Below are positions 1-6,004 of a stretch of DNA of 10,080 bases, one piece after another; position 1 is the stretch's first letter, and every line of letters begins with the position of its first letter. The notes beneath the pieces were generated by a model. It was not told the DNA's origin, made no database searches, and saw only the letters and a program-made list of their open reading frames with translations. Origin of the DNA: an uncultured Ruminococcus sp. (GTDB lineage: Bacteria > Bacillota > Clostridia > Oscillospirales > Ruminococcaceae); contig USEH01000069.1 in NCBI GenBank assembly GCA_900553675.1, positions 1 through 10,080 on the forward strand, in the 5' to 3' direction. The position numbers and the translations under genes are program-made.

Positions 1-58
1 TCATCGTATATCTTATTTAGGGGATTTTTTGACTGCATATTTCTTGACAAGTTCAGTA

Positions 59-571
59 TTAGCTGTGAATAACCTTGTCGATAAGCTGGATTGTCAGTTG
101 TATTCTCTCCTCGCTTTGTGCGGGGATCAGAATCTTTGCCGCTCCGCCGATTGCAAATATCATCTTCAGTTCCTGCTCGGGCGATACCCCGCTGCCAAGA
201 TACCGCTTCAGCAAAATCGATTCGATGGTGTTTATCTGACTTGCCAGATCGTCGTGAAAAAGCGCTTCTAAAACGGGGGAGCAGCTTTGAATGGCGGAAA
301 CGAAGGATCTTACAAACCTTCCGGTATCCGAAAAAGCCTCGTCGATATTCGGGCAGCCTTCAATTATCTGCCCAACCTGCTTTTCGCATATGTGAACATG
401 AAGAGCCTCCATGGTTTCGTAATGCGTGTAAAACGTGGTTTTGTTGATAAGAGCCGCCTCGCAAAGCTCGCTGACCTTTATCGGGCGGCGATATTTTCTT
501 TTAAGGCTGAGATAGGTGTCTTCGATTAGTTTTTCGGTTTTGATGTAACGCAAATCTGTCTTATTTGCCAA
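59..571 (-). CDS. TetR/AcrR-family transcriptional regulator
   Basis: Predicted 170-residue DNA-binding repressor. The N-terminal region (about residues 10-57) has the TetR helix-turn-helix pattern: a helix KTEKLIEDTYLSL, then KVSELCEAALINKTTFYTHY with the characteristic TTFYxHY recognition helix, followed by an all-helical ligand/dimer domain of unknown specificity. I chose a TTG start at 569-571 because AGAGGTG lies 6 nt upstream of it. The open frame continues upstream to 961 on this strand, but that part lies antisense to the epimerase gene and does not look like protein. A GTG at 578-580 is a possible alternative start. At 170 residues it is at the short end of the family. It is divergent from the epimerase gene, and the 140-bp gap holds overlapping promoters and palindromes, so it probably represses itself and that neighbour. 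The ligand cannot be predicted. Confidence 0.88.
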   Translation of the reverse strand: MANKTDLRYIKTEKLIEDTYLSLKRKYRRPIKVSELCEAALINKTTFYTHYETMEALHVHICEKQVGQIIEGCPNIDEAFSDTGRFVRSFVSAIQSCSPVLEALFHDDLASQINTIESILLKRYLGSGVSPEQELKMIFAIGGAAKILIPAQSEERIQLTIQLIDKVIHS

Positions 572-595
572 GATAAGCACCTCTTTTCTAACTTG

Positions 596-641
596 GTTGC
601 TTAACCGTCGTTTGATAAAAACCGACGATTGAATAAGCAAC
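596..641. repeat. Imperfect inverted repeat across the divergent promoters
   Basis: GTTGCTTA (596-603) is matched by TAAGCAAC (634-641). Inside these arms CGTCG (606-610) is matched by CGACG (623-627). The two nested pairs have centres about 2 bp apart. The outer right arm is half of the 22-bp palindrome, so the left arm may be a second, weaker operator near the TetR transcription start. Confidence 0.5.
612..640 (-). promoter_or_regulatory. Promoter of the TetR-type gene
   Basis: Read on the minus strand, a -35 TTGCTT (635-640) and a -10 TATCAA (612-617) are separated by 17 nt. Transcription would start near 605, leaving a leader of about 35 nt before the TTG start. The -35 box overlaps the palindrome at 633-654. 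The -10 is only moderately close to consensus. Confidence 0.5.
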
Positions 642-657
642 TGCAGTTGATTATAAT
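629..657 (+). promoter_or_regulatory. Promoter of the epimerase gene
   Basis: A -35 TTGAAT (629-634) and a perfect -10 TATAAT (652-657) are separated by 17 nt. The spacer is almost filled by a palindrome, so a bound dimer would block RNA polymerase. It overlaps the oppositely oriented TetR promoter. Confidence 0.72.
633..654. promoter_or_regulatory. Probable TetR operator palindrome
   Basis: The core CAACTGCAGTTG (638-649) is a perfect 12-bp palindrome. One mismatched pair (637/650) is followed by four more matching pairs, giving a 22-bp site, ATAA-g-CAACTGCAGTTG-a-TTAT. It lies in the spacer and -10 of the epimerase promoter and covers the -35 of the TetR promoter. Size, symmetry and placement fit a TetR-family dimer site. 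A degenerate copy sharing TAAGCAAC is on the other strand at 596-603. Confidence 0.6.
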
Positions 658-712
658 ATAACATGAAGAAGGTAAAATTGCAAGAGTTATTTTGAAAAAA
701 GGGGGCGGACAT

Positions 713-1711
713 ATGAACAATACCGTTTATATCATTACGGGAGCGGCAGGGCATCTTGCCGAAGCAATAATAAGGGAGCTGGCAGGCACAGGCTGTCATA
801 TCCGTGGTCTGCTTCTTCCCGAACAGACCGGAATTGCAGAGGACAATATCTCCTATATCACCGGAGACGTTACAAAGCTGGATACTCTGGATCGTCTGTT
901 TGAAAACACATACGGTGCCGAGGCAATTGTCATTCACTGCGCAGGGATAGTAAGTATTCAAAAGGAAGTGTCACCGGAGGTATATGAAGTAAACGTAACC
1001 GGCACGAAAAATATCATTTCAAAGTGCATACGATACGGCGTTAAACGGCTTGTTTATGTCAGCTCGGTTCATGCTATTCCGGAGATAAAGGGCGGAGTAG
1101 TCCGCGAGGTTGACAGCTTTTCGCCGGACACCGTTGAGGGGGCATATGCCAAAACAAAGGCAGAAGCAACTCAGGCGGTTATGCAAGCCGCAAAAAACGG
1201 TCTTAACGCGGTGATAGTACATCCTTCGGGAATTGTTGGTCCTTATGACAGGTACAAAAGCAACCATCTTGTTCAGCTGATGAGCCTTTACCTTAACCGT
1301 CGGCTTTTGCTGGGCGTGCGCGGGGGCTATGATTTTGTGGATGTCCGCGATGTGGCAGAAGGAGTTTTGCTGGCTGCGGAAAAGGGAAGGCAGGGCGAGT
1401 GCTACATACTGTCAAACCGATATATCAGGCTGGAGGAGCTTATGGATCAAATGCGCATATTGACCGGAAGGAGGTTCAGGCTTCCGTTTATTTCGTATTA
1501 TGCGGCAAAGCTGCTGATACCTATATGCGAGACGTTTTCAAAACTCACCCGCAAGCGCTCTATCTACACCTCCTATTCCATACAGACTCTTGCAAGCAAC
1601 GCAAGTTTCTGCCACGATAAGGCAGATGCCGAGCTTGGGTACACCACAAGAAGCCTGAGCGAAACCGTTAGGGATACGGTTGCGTATATCCGGCAGGAGA
1701 AAAAGGCATGA
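713..1711 (+). CDS. NAD(P)-dependent epimerase/dehydratase, 3beta-HSD or dihydroflavonol-reductase-like
   Basis: A 332-residue extended short-chain dehydrogenase/reductase, usual length for the family and probably cytosolic. Residues 7-16 hold the nucleotide-binding turn ITGAAGHLA (TGxxGxxA type). Residues 51-53 (GDV) and HCAGIV (75-80) are typical of the Rossmann core. The catalytic set is VSS (116-118) with Tyr145 and Lys149 in YAKTK. HPSGIVGP (170-177) and DFVDVRDVA (207-215) are also standard in this family. The substrate is unknown; the 3beta-HSD/flavonol-reductase type oxidises or reduces a hydroxyl or keto group. Start ATG 713 has GGGGGCG just upstream (701-707). It stands alone, divergent from the TetR-type gene that probably controls it, which suggests an inducible role, for example on an aldehyde, ketone or sugar-derived compound (inference). 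Confidence 0.88.
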   Translation: MNNTVYIITGAAGHLAEAIIRELAGTGCHIRGLLLPEQTGIAEDNISYITGDVTKLDTLDRLFENTYGAEAIVIHCAGIVSIQKEVSPEVYEVNVTGTKNIISKCIRYGVKRLVYVSSVHAIPEIKGGVVREVDSFSPDTVEGAYAKTKAEATQAVMQAAKNGLNAVIVHPSGIVGPYDRYKSNHLVQLMSLYLNRRLLLGVRGGYDFVDVRDVAEGVLLAAEKGRQGECYILSNRYIRLEELMDQMRILTGRRFRLPFISYYAAKLLIPICETFSKLTRKRSIYTSYSIQTLASNASFCHDKADAELGYTTRSLSETVRDTVAYIRQEKKA

Positions 1712-1730
1712 TGTAGTGCCGTACAATATA

Positions 1731-1772
1731 CCCGCTTTGTTTTCGCCAAAGGAGCAGAGCGGGCGATCTTTT
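1731..1772 (+). terminator. Possible rho-independent terminator after the epimerase gene
   Basis: CCCGCTTTG (1731-1739) pairs with CAGAGCGGG (1755-1763) with one G:U-type mismatch. The loop is about 15 nt, followed by CGATCTTTT. The long loop and the offset T-run make it moderate, but it starts 19 nt after the stop. Confidence 0.5.
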
Positions 1773-1814
1773 AATATCTATTCGCTGCAAAAGGCGGCGA
1801 TATTTTGATTGACC

Positions 1815-1843
1815 TTGACATCTGAGCGCAGATAGTGTATCAT
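1815..1843 (+). promoter_or_regulatory. Promoter of the Crp/Fnr-ABC transporter operon
   Basis: A perfect -35 TTGACA (1815-1820) and a -10 TATCAT (1838-1843) are separated by 17 nt. Transcription would start near 1850, giving an 80-nt AT-rich leader before the ATG at 1933. A second, weaker pair (TTGTTC 1864-1869, TTATAT 1887-1892) exists, but I give it little weight. Confidence 0.68.
1820..1833. promoter_or_regulatory. Possible operator in the promoter spacer
   Basis: ATCTG-AGCG-CAGAT is an inverted repeat with 5-bp perfect arms that fills most of the gap between the -35 and -10 boxes. A regulator bound here would repress. The Crp/Fnr-type protein encoded first in the operon is the natural candidate. 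The site does not match the classical Crp (TGTGA-N6-TCACA) or Fnr (TTGAT-N4-ATCAA) consensus. Confidence 0.4.
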
Positions 1844-1932
1844 ATGAGATGAAAATTAATAATTTGTTCGCAAAAAGCTTATAATCTTATATCAAATATC
1901 CATTATAATATCATCACGCAGGGAGAATTTAT

Positions 1933-2589
1933 ATGTCTGACAGGGAAATGCTTAGAAAGGCACTCGAAATTTCCTCGCTTTTCGAGGGCCTGTGCTTTGA
2001 AGAAAACTGGTTTTTCCGCGATTTTAAGCGGGAGGATATAATTTCGGAGGAGCAGAACGGCGTTGCCTGCATCGGGCTTATACTCCGCGGAAGCGCGAAG
2101 GTTGCGCCGGGTGAGCAGGGAGCAGTCTCCACCATCGGACGTGGTGCAGAGTTTGGTATCTGCAACATTTTTGTCCGGGAGGATATGCCTACCCGGCTGA
2201 CAGCTAAAACCGCACTGAAGGCTGCGTTTCTGCCCAAGGATGTTTTTGCCGGGCTTCTCGGCGAAAACAGGGTGCTTATGTATAGATATATTCGCCTCTG
2301 CAACCAAAAAATGCTCTATCTTGCCGGAAAGCTTCGGCTGATGTCGATATCCGACAGCACCGAGCGGTTTGCCTTCTGGCTTATGCACAATGGGAAAAAC
2401 GGGCATAACGGTGCGGTTATGCTGAGCTTTTCAAAGGATGAGCTTGCACGCAGGCTTGGACTTTCCCGCGCAAGCCTTTTCAGAGCAATTTCCAAGCTGG
2501 AAAACGAGGGGATAATTTCGAGCATAGGAAATAAAATAATAATACTAAATCCCCAAGCGGATATTTTTGAAAGGTTGGATTCACAATGA
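1933..2589 (+). CDS. Crp/Fnr-family transcriptional regulator
   Basis: A 218-residue protein, normal for the family. Residues about 15-115 form the cyclic-nucleotide-binding-like beta-barrel (IGLILRGSAKV, then the turn GRGAEFGICN), followed by the long dimer helix (about 116-140). The C-terminal winged helix has LSFSKDELARRLGLSRASLF (164-183) and AISKLENEGII (185-195), the recognition helix and wing. The Glu and Arg that bind cAMP in E. coli CRP (FGE...RTA) are not visible at FGICNIFVREDMPTRLTA, so cAMP is unlikely. There are four cysteines (21, 46, 77, 123), but not in the clustered spacing of Fnr, so an iron-sulfur cluster is only a possibility. Start ATG 1933 has GGGAG upstream. Its stop overlaps the next start (ATGA at 2586-2589), so it is co-translated with the ABC transporter it probably controls. 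Confidence 0.9.
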   Translation: MSDREMLRKALEISSLFEGLCFEENWFFRDFKREDIISEEQNGVACIGLILRGSAKVAPGEQGAVSTIGRGAEFGICNIFVREDMPTRLTAKTALKAAFLPKDVFAGLLGENRVLMYRYIRLCNQKMLYLAGKLRLMSISDSTERFAFWLMHNGKNGHNGAVMLSFSKDELARRLGLSRASLFRAISKLENEGIISSIGNKIIILNPQADIFERLDSQ

Positions 2590-3668
2590 AAAAAATACTT
2601 GCACTTATGCTTTGCATGGTGATGGCAATTACCTGCCTGTCTGCCTGCGGAGCCGAACCTGCCCCCGATGCAGACGTTAAAGCTCCTGAGGTCACCGATC
2701 CGGTTTCCGAAAACAATGACGACAACGCCGACGACGATACGTACATCCCCGATGCTACAGATGAGGACGCTGCGGTTGAATATGTCGGAATAAACATCGC
2801 CTCTATGAAGGGTCCTACCACCATGGGCATGGTTAAGCTGATGGACAATTCTGAAAGCGGTGCTTCCGAGGGTTCATATAATGTAACCATCTACGGAACA
2901 GCAGACGAAATCGTTCCCCTTATTGTAAGCGGCGAGGCTGATATCGCAAACGTTCCCTGCAACTTAGCATCCGTCCTTTATAAGAAGACCGAGGGCAAGA
3001 TTGCGGTTATAAATATCAACACGCTGGGCGTTCTCTACGTTGTAGAAACCGGCGAAACCATCAGCTCGGTTGAGGATTTAAAGGGCAAAACCATCTACTC
3101 CACCGGCAAGGGAACAACTCCCGAATATGTTTTGAATCACATTTTAAAGCAGAACGGCATCGACCCCGAAAAGGACGTTACCGTTGAGTTCAAGTCGGAG
3201 GCAACCGAGGTTGCTGCTATGCTTGAAGGTGCAGAAAATGCAGTTGCGGTTCTCCCTCAGCCCTATGTAACGGTTGCAATGACCAAAAACGACAAGATAA
3301 GAATAGCTCTTGATCTTACCGAGGAGTGGGAAAAGACCGACGGCAGCTCGCTTGTAACAGGCGTTACCGTTGTTCAGAAGGAGTTTTTGGAGGCTCATCC
3401 CGAAACCGTTGAAAAGTTTTTGGAGGAGTATGCCGCTTCGGTTGAATATGTAAACACCGATAACGATGGTGCGGCTGCACTTGTCGGAAAATACGATATA
3501 GTAGCCGAGGGCGTTGCTAAAAAGGCTCTGCCTTACTGCAATATAGTTTCGCTCACCGGCGAAGACATGAAGTTAAGCATTGAAAAGTACCTTGAGGTGC
3601 TATTCAACAGCGACCCCAAGTCGGTTGGAGGACAGCTTCCTGATGAAGCCTTCTATTACATCAAGTAA
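2586..3668 (+). CDS. ABC transporter substrate-binding lipoprotein (SsuA/TauA/NMT1-like)
   Basis: A 360-residue extracellular binding protein anchored to the membrane. It has a lipoprotein signal peptide with a lipobox ending at Cys21 (LSAC), then a strongly acidic linker (about 22-62, many Asp/Glu) that lifts the domain off the membrane. The binding fold follows: ASMKGPTTMGMVKLMDN, a GEADIANVP segment, then ISSVEDLKGKTIYSTGKGTT, the typical hinge signature of nitrate/sulfonate/taurine/thiamine-precursor binding proteins, and FLEAHPETVEKFLEEYAAS near the C-terminus. The ligand is not readable. The start ATG overlaps the upstream stop, and the GAAAGG-like tract before it (2569-2574) lies inside the regulator gene. 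The last 26 nt overlap the permease-ATPase gene. Together they would form a complete importer. Confidence 0.9.
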   Translation: MKKILALMLCMVMAITCLSACGAEPAPDADVKAPEVTDPVSENNDDNADDDTYIPDATDEDAAVEYVGINIASMKGPTTMGMVKLMDNSESGASEGSYNVTIYGTADEIVPLIVSGEADIANVPCNLASVLYKKTEGKIAVININTLGVLYVVETGETISSVEDLKGKTIYSTGKGTTPEYVLNHILKQNGIDPEKDVTVEFKSEATEVAAMLEGAENAVAVLPQPYVTVAMTKNDKIRIALDLTEEWEKTDGSSLVTGVTVVQKEFLEAHPETVEKFLEEYAASVEYVNTDNDGAAALVGKYDIVAEGVAKKALPYCNIVSLTGEDMKLSIEKYLEVLFNSDPKSVGGQLPDEAFYYIK

Positions 3669-5064
3669 CTTTTTCAAAAAGCACAAAACGCTCATTTTAA
3701 GAATAGCAGCCATAGCCTTCTGGATAGCAGTCTGGGAGGCTGTGGCTTTACGCATTGGTTCGGAGCTGATAATTGCCACGCCAATCAAGGTGGCACAGGT
3801 CTTTATTGAGATGATTTTCAAGGCGGACACGTGGCACTCGCTTGGCTTTTCGCTTGTAAGGATCTCCTCCGGCTTTGCGCTTGCTTTTATCTTGGGAAGC
3901 GTTCTGGCGGCGGTGTCGTCAAGGCTTCAGGCGGTAAAGATACTGCTGTCGCCCATAACCTCGGCAATAAAGTCAACGCCGGTGGCTTCGTTTGTAATAC
4001 TTGCGATTATATGGTTCGGAAGCAAAAATCTCAGCGTTTTTATATCCTTTTTGATGGTCTTTCCGGTGATATATCTTAACATTTTAAAGGGAATAGAAAG
4101 CGTTGACAAAGAGCTTTTGGAGATGGCAAAGGTGTTTAACATCAGCCTTGGAAGGCGGATTGTGTATATCTATATGCCCTCGCTTATGCCTTTTGTGATT
4201 TCCGCCTGTTCGGTGGCTTTAGGGCTTTGCTGGAAGTCGGGAGTCGCGGCAGAGGTTATAGGAATATCCTCGGGTTCAATCGGCGAGCGGCTTTACCGCG
4301 CAAAGCTCTATTTTGAAACAGGCGAGCTTTTAGCGTGGACGGCGGCGATCATACTTATAAGCACAGCCTTTGAAAAACTGATAATGCTGATATTAAGGCG
4401 GGTGAATGGCATACCGCAGAGGGCGTATTCCGAAAAGCTTCTTAATGCTTCCGCCAAACGTCAGACATCTCAGAGCATAACGGCGGCGGAAGGTATAAGC
4501 CTTGAAAACGTTAGCAAGAGCTTTGGCGAAAGAACCGTTTTGAACGGCGTTACCCTGATAATTGCTGCGGGAGAGCATACCGCAGTTATGGGTATGTCGG
4601 GTGCGGGCAAAACCACTCTTGCACGTATTGCGGCAGGGCTTGAAAGGCAGGAATCGGGCAGGGTTGAAAGACCATCACGCCTTGGCTTTGTTTTTCAGGA
4701 AGACAGGCTGATAGGCTGCTTAAACGCGCTGGGCAACCTTGCAATCGCGGGGGCAGACCCGCAGGAAGCCTACGAAACCCTTAAAGCCTTTCGATTCACC
4801 GACGAGCTTATCTTCAAGCCGAGCGAAACCCTTTCGGGAGGAGAAAAACGCCGCGCAGCCATCGCCAGAGCGCTTTTGTGTGGAGCGGGAACTGTCATCC
4901 TTGACGAGCCCTTTAAGGGCATAGACGACGAAACCCTGCACGAATACATCCTTCCGCAGGTTAAGCGGCTTACCGATGGCAAAACCGTTCTGATGATAAC
5001 CCACAGCGAATCGGAAGCAGCCGAGCTTTGCTCAAGGACAGTGGACATCTCGAAAAGCATATAA
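3643..5064 (+). CDS. Fused ABC importer permease + ATP-binding protein (SsuC-SsuB-like)
   Basis: One 473-residue chain carrying both membrane and motor domains of the importer. Residues 17-252 contain about six hydrophobic segments and the EAA loop (about 158-183, LLEMAKVFNISLG then MPSLMP) of BPD_transp_1 permeases. After a linker (about 255-283) comes a nucleotide-binding domain: Walker A GMSGAGKTT (317-325), Q-loop Gln352 in VFQEDRL, signature LSGGEKRRA (397-405), Walker B TVILDEP (417-423), D-loop GIDD and H-loop His454 (MITHSE). The ATPase part (about 190 residues) is shorter than a free SsuB/TauB and stops about 20 residues after the H-loop. Start ATG 3643 follows GGAGG (3627-3631) and overlaps the binding-protein gene by 26 nt. 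An upstream in-frame ATG (3580) lies deep in that gene and is less likely. Two fused chains would give the usual two permeases and two ATPases. Confidence 0.9.
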   Translation: MKPSITSSNFFKKHKTLILRIAAIAFWIAVWEAVALRIGSELIIATPIKVAQVFIEMIFKADTWHSLGFSLVRISSGFALAFILGSVLAAVSSRLQAVKILLSPITSAIKSTPVASFVILAIIWFGSKNLSVFISFLMVFPVIYLNILKGIESVDKELLEMAKVFNISLGRRIVYIYMPSLMPFVISACSVALGLCWKSGVAAEVIGISSGSIGERLYRAKLYFETGELLAWTAAIILISTAFEKLIMLILRRVNGIPQRAYSEKLLNASAKRQTSQSITAAEGISLENVSKSFGERTVLNGVTLIIAAGEHTAVMGMSGAGKTTLARIAAGLERQESGRVERPSRLGFVFQEDRLIGCLNALGNLAIAGADPQEAYETLKAFRFTDELIFKPSETLSGGEKRRAAIARALLCGAGTVILDEPFKGIDDETLHEYILPQVKRLTDGKTVLMITHSESEAAELCSRTVDISKSI

Positions 5065-5076
5065 ATCATAAATATT

Positions 5077-5123
5077 AACCCCGCGCCGAAGGACATAGCT
5101 CCTCAGTGCGGGGTTGTTTTATT
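5077..5123. terminator. Strong terminator between the ABC operon and the XRE gene
   Basis: AACCCCGC (5077-5084) pairs perfectly with GCGGGGTT (5108-5115), and GTTTTATT follows. The 23-nt loop holds a smaller stem AGGA/TCCT. In plus orientation it ends the transporter operon. Read the other way it lies just after the XRE stop with an AT-rich but poorer tail, so it may serve both. Confidence 0.82.
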
Positions 5124-5469
5124 GCTTTCTTAGTATTTTCTTGGTGGTTCTTATCATTTCGGCAACGGCGATTATCTCCTCATCGGAGCAGTCGGACAAA
5201 AGCTCGTCTATAAGCCCGAATGAGACGTGGTAGCTTTTACTCAGATTGCCGTAGACGATTTCGTCAAGCGTTGCTTCCAAGGCGTTTGCTATGGATATCA
5301 GAGTAGGCAGACTCAGCTTTGCCGCGCCGCGCTCTATGTGGGAAATGTTGCTCGGCTCTATCCCCGAAAGCTCACCTAAGCGCTCCTGCGTTAAGCCCTT
5401 GGCTTTTCTTAATTCCTTTACTCTTGCCCCGATAATGCCGTAATCGATGTCGGATTTGTGCTTTCCCAT
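5119..5469 (-). CDS. XRE-family HTH transcriptional regulator
   Basis: A 116-residue protein. Residues 13-70 form a Cro/C1-type HTH: IGARVKELRKAKGLTQERLG, then ELSGIEPSNISHIERGAAKL, ending LSIANALEATLDEI-like (LPTLISIANALEATLDEIVY). The tail (75-116) is charged and helical, without a recognisable domain, and probably serves dimerisation. I place the start at ATG 5467-5469 because GAGAGG is 8 nt upstream; another ATG (5473-5475) is only 2 nt from that tract and would add two residues. It is divergent from the SLOG-like gene across a 115-bp gap with two palindromes and overlapping promoters, so it is likely an autorepressor that also controls that neighbour. Similar small XRE proteins are common in clostridial accessory regions. 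Confidence 0.9.
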   Translation of the reverse strand: MGKHKSDIDYGIIGARVKELRKAKGLTQERLGELSGIEPSNISHIERGAAKLSLPTLISIANALEATLDEIVYGNLSKSYHVSFGLIDELLSDCSDEEIIAVAEMIRTTKKILRKQ

Positions 5470-5504
5470 TTTCATAACCTCTCAAAATATATGCAATATA
5501 TGTA

Positions 5505-5533
5505 TTGTATATCCGATTCGGATATGTTATAAT
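5505..5533 (+). promoter_or_regulatory. Promoter of the SLOG-like gene
   Basis: A -35 TTGTAT (5505-5510) and a perfect -10 TATAAT (5528-5533) are 17 nt apart. The 17-bp palindrome 5509-5525 occupies the spacer. The start point would be near 5540, inside or next to the second palindrome. Confidence 0.7.
5509..5525. promoter_or_regulatory. Probable XRE operator 1
   Basis: ATATCCGA-T-TCGGATAT is a perfect palindrome of two 8-bp arms around one base. It lies between the -35 and -10 of the SLOG promoter and at the expected start point of the XRE transcript. Its core CCGATTCGG matches the CCnAnTnGG pattern of operator 2. Confidence 0.65.
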
Positions 5534-5557
5534 AATTTTATAGACCTAATAGGTCAA
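5529..5557 (-). promoter_or_regulatory. Promoter of the XRE gene
   Basis: On the minus strand a -35 TTGACC (5552-5557) and a -10 TATTAT (5529-5534) are 17 nt apart. The -10 shares five of its six base pairs with the -10 of the opposite promoter, so only one polymerase can be bound at a time. The palindrome 5543-5555 overlaps the -35 and the spacer. Confidence 0.65.
5543..5555. promoter_or_regulatory. Probable XRE operator 2
   Basis: GACCTA-A-TAGGTC is a perfect palindrome of two 6-bp arms around one base. It covers the -35 edge of the XRE promoter and the start point of the SLOG transcript. The core CCTAATAGG fits CCnAnTnGG. Its centre is 32 bp (about three helical turns) from operator 1, so both would face the same side of the DNA. 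Confidence 0.6.
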
Positions 5558-5584
5558 ATAAATTATTATAAAGGGAATATAATT

Positions 5585-6004
5585 ATGACTGTATCAATTT
5601 TTGCACAGGCAACAGCACCTAAATCAGTGGCTTACAAGCCTGTTAAGGATTTAATCAGGCAGTTGATTGTCGAGCGCGGTGCCAAAACCTTTTATATAGG
5701 CGACAAAGGGTATTTTTATATGCACGTTGTTGCCGCTCTGCAAGAGCTGAAGCGCGAATATCCGTCGATAATATGCTATGAGGTTATGACAAGCGAATCT
5801 CAGCCGGTGTCGTTTTGCATCGGAGTCTATCCCAAAGAGATAGAAGAAGCGGAACTGCTTTTTAAGGAGATTAAGCAAATCAGATGGATGATGAATAAAT
5901 GCGATATCGCGGTTGTTTATAAGAACGGCGTTAAAAGCTACTATAACAATGTGGCAAAAGAGGCTAAGGCGGAGGGAAAGGAGATAATCAGCATTGAAAT
6001 TTAA
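5585..6004 (+). CDS. Small SLOG-superfamily-like (DUF1273-like) protein
   Basis: A 139-residue protein, soluble and without signal peptide. The middle has the pattern seen in small Rossmann-like SLOG/DUF1273-type proteins of clostridia: TFYIGDKGYFYMHVVAALQE (35-54), then LKREYPSI, a strand-rich stretch, a conserved-looking arginine-tryptophan-methionine (RWMM, 100-103) helix, CDIAVVYKNG (106-115), then AKEAKAEGKEIISI (125-138) as the last helix and strand. SLOG domains are thought to bind nucleotide-derived ligands or process nucleotides, and some serve in conflict systems, but the function here is unknown. ATG 5585 has AAGGGAA upstream; the same frame is open further upstream into the divergent XRE start, which is not used. 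The gene is divergent from the XRE regulator and ends before a 165-bp gap. I assign the fold from pattern only. Confidence 0.75.
   Translation: MTVSIFAQATAPKSVAYKPVKDLIRQLIVERGAKTFYIGDKGYFYMHVVAALQELKREYPSIICYEVMTSESQPVSFCIGVYPKEIEEAELLFKEIKQIRWMMNKCDIAVVYKNGVKSYYNNVAKEAKAEGKEIISIEI

Noticed and set aside
1..58. TTGACT and TTGACA boxes at the left edge, possible promoter
   Set aside because: No matching -10 with a downstream plus-strand gene; the sequence runs into the 3' end of the TetR-type gene. Nothing else is visible in this edge.
572..961. Open frame continuing upstream of the TetR-type gene on the minus strand
   Set aside because: It lies antisense to the epimerase gene and across its promoter, shows no domain, and is cysteine-rich and unlike the TetR part. 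A TTG with a good ribosome binding site at 571 gives a normal TetR protein.
1933..2589. Iron-sulfur Fnr identity for the regulator because it has four cysteines
   Set aside because: The cysteines (21, 46, 77, 123) are not in the N-terminal cluster of Fnr, so this is not supported beyond a possibility.
3580..3642. Earlier ATG for the permease-ATPase gene
   Set aside because: It would overlap the binding-protein gene by 89 nt with no clear ribosome binding site, and the extra residues look like out-of-frame translation. ATG 3643 follows GGAGG.
5447..5584. Upstream extension of the SLOG-like gene frame
   Set aside because: It would start inside the XRE gene and run through both promoters and palindromes. 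ATG 5585 with AAGGGAA is the better start.
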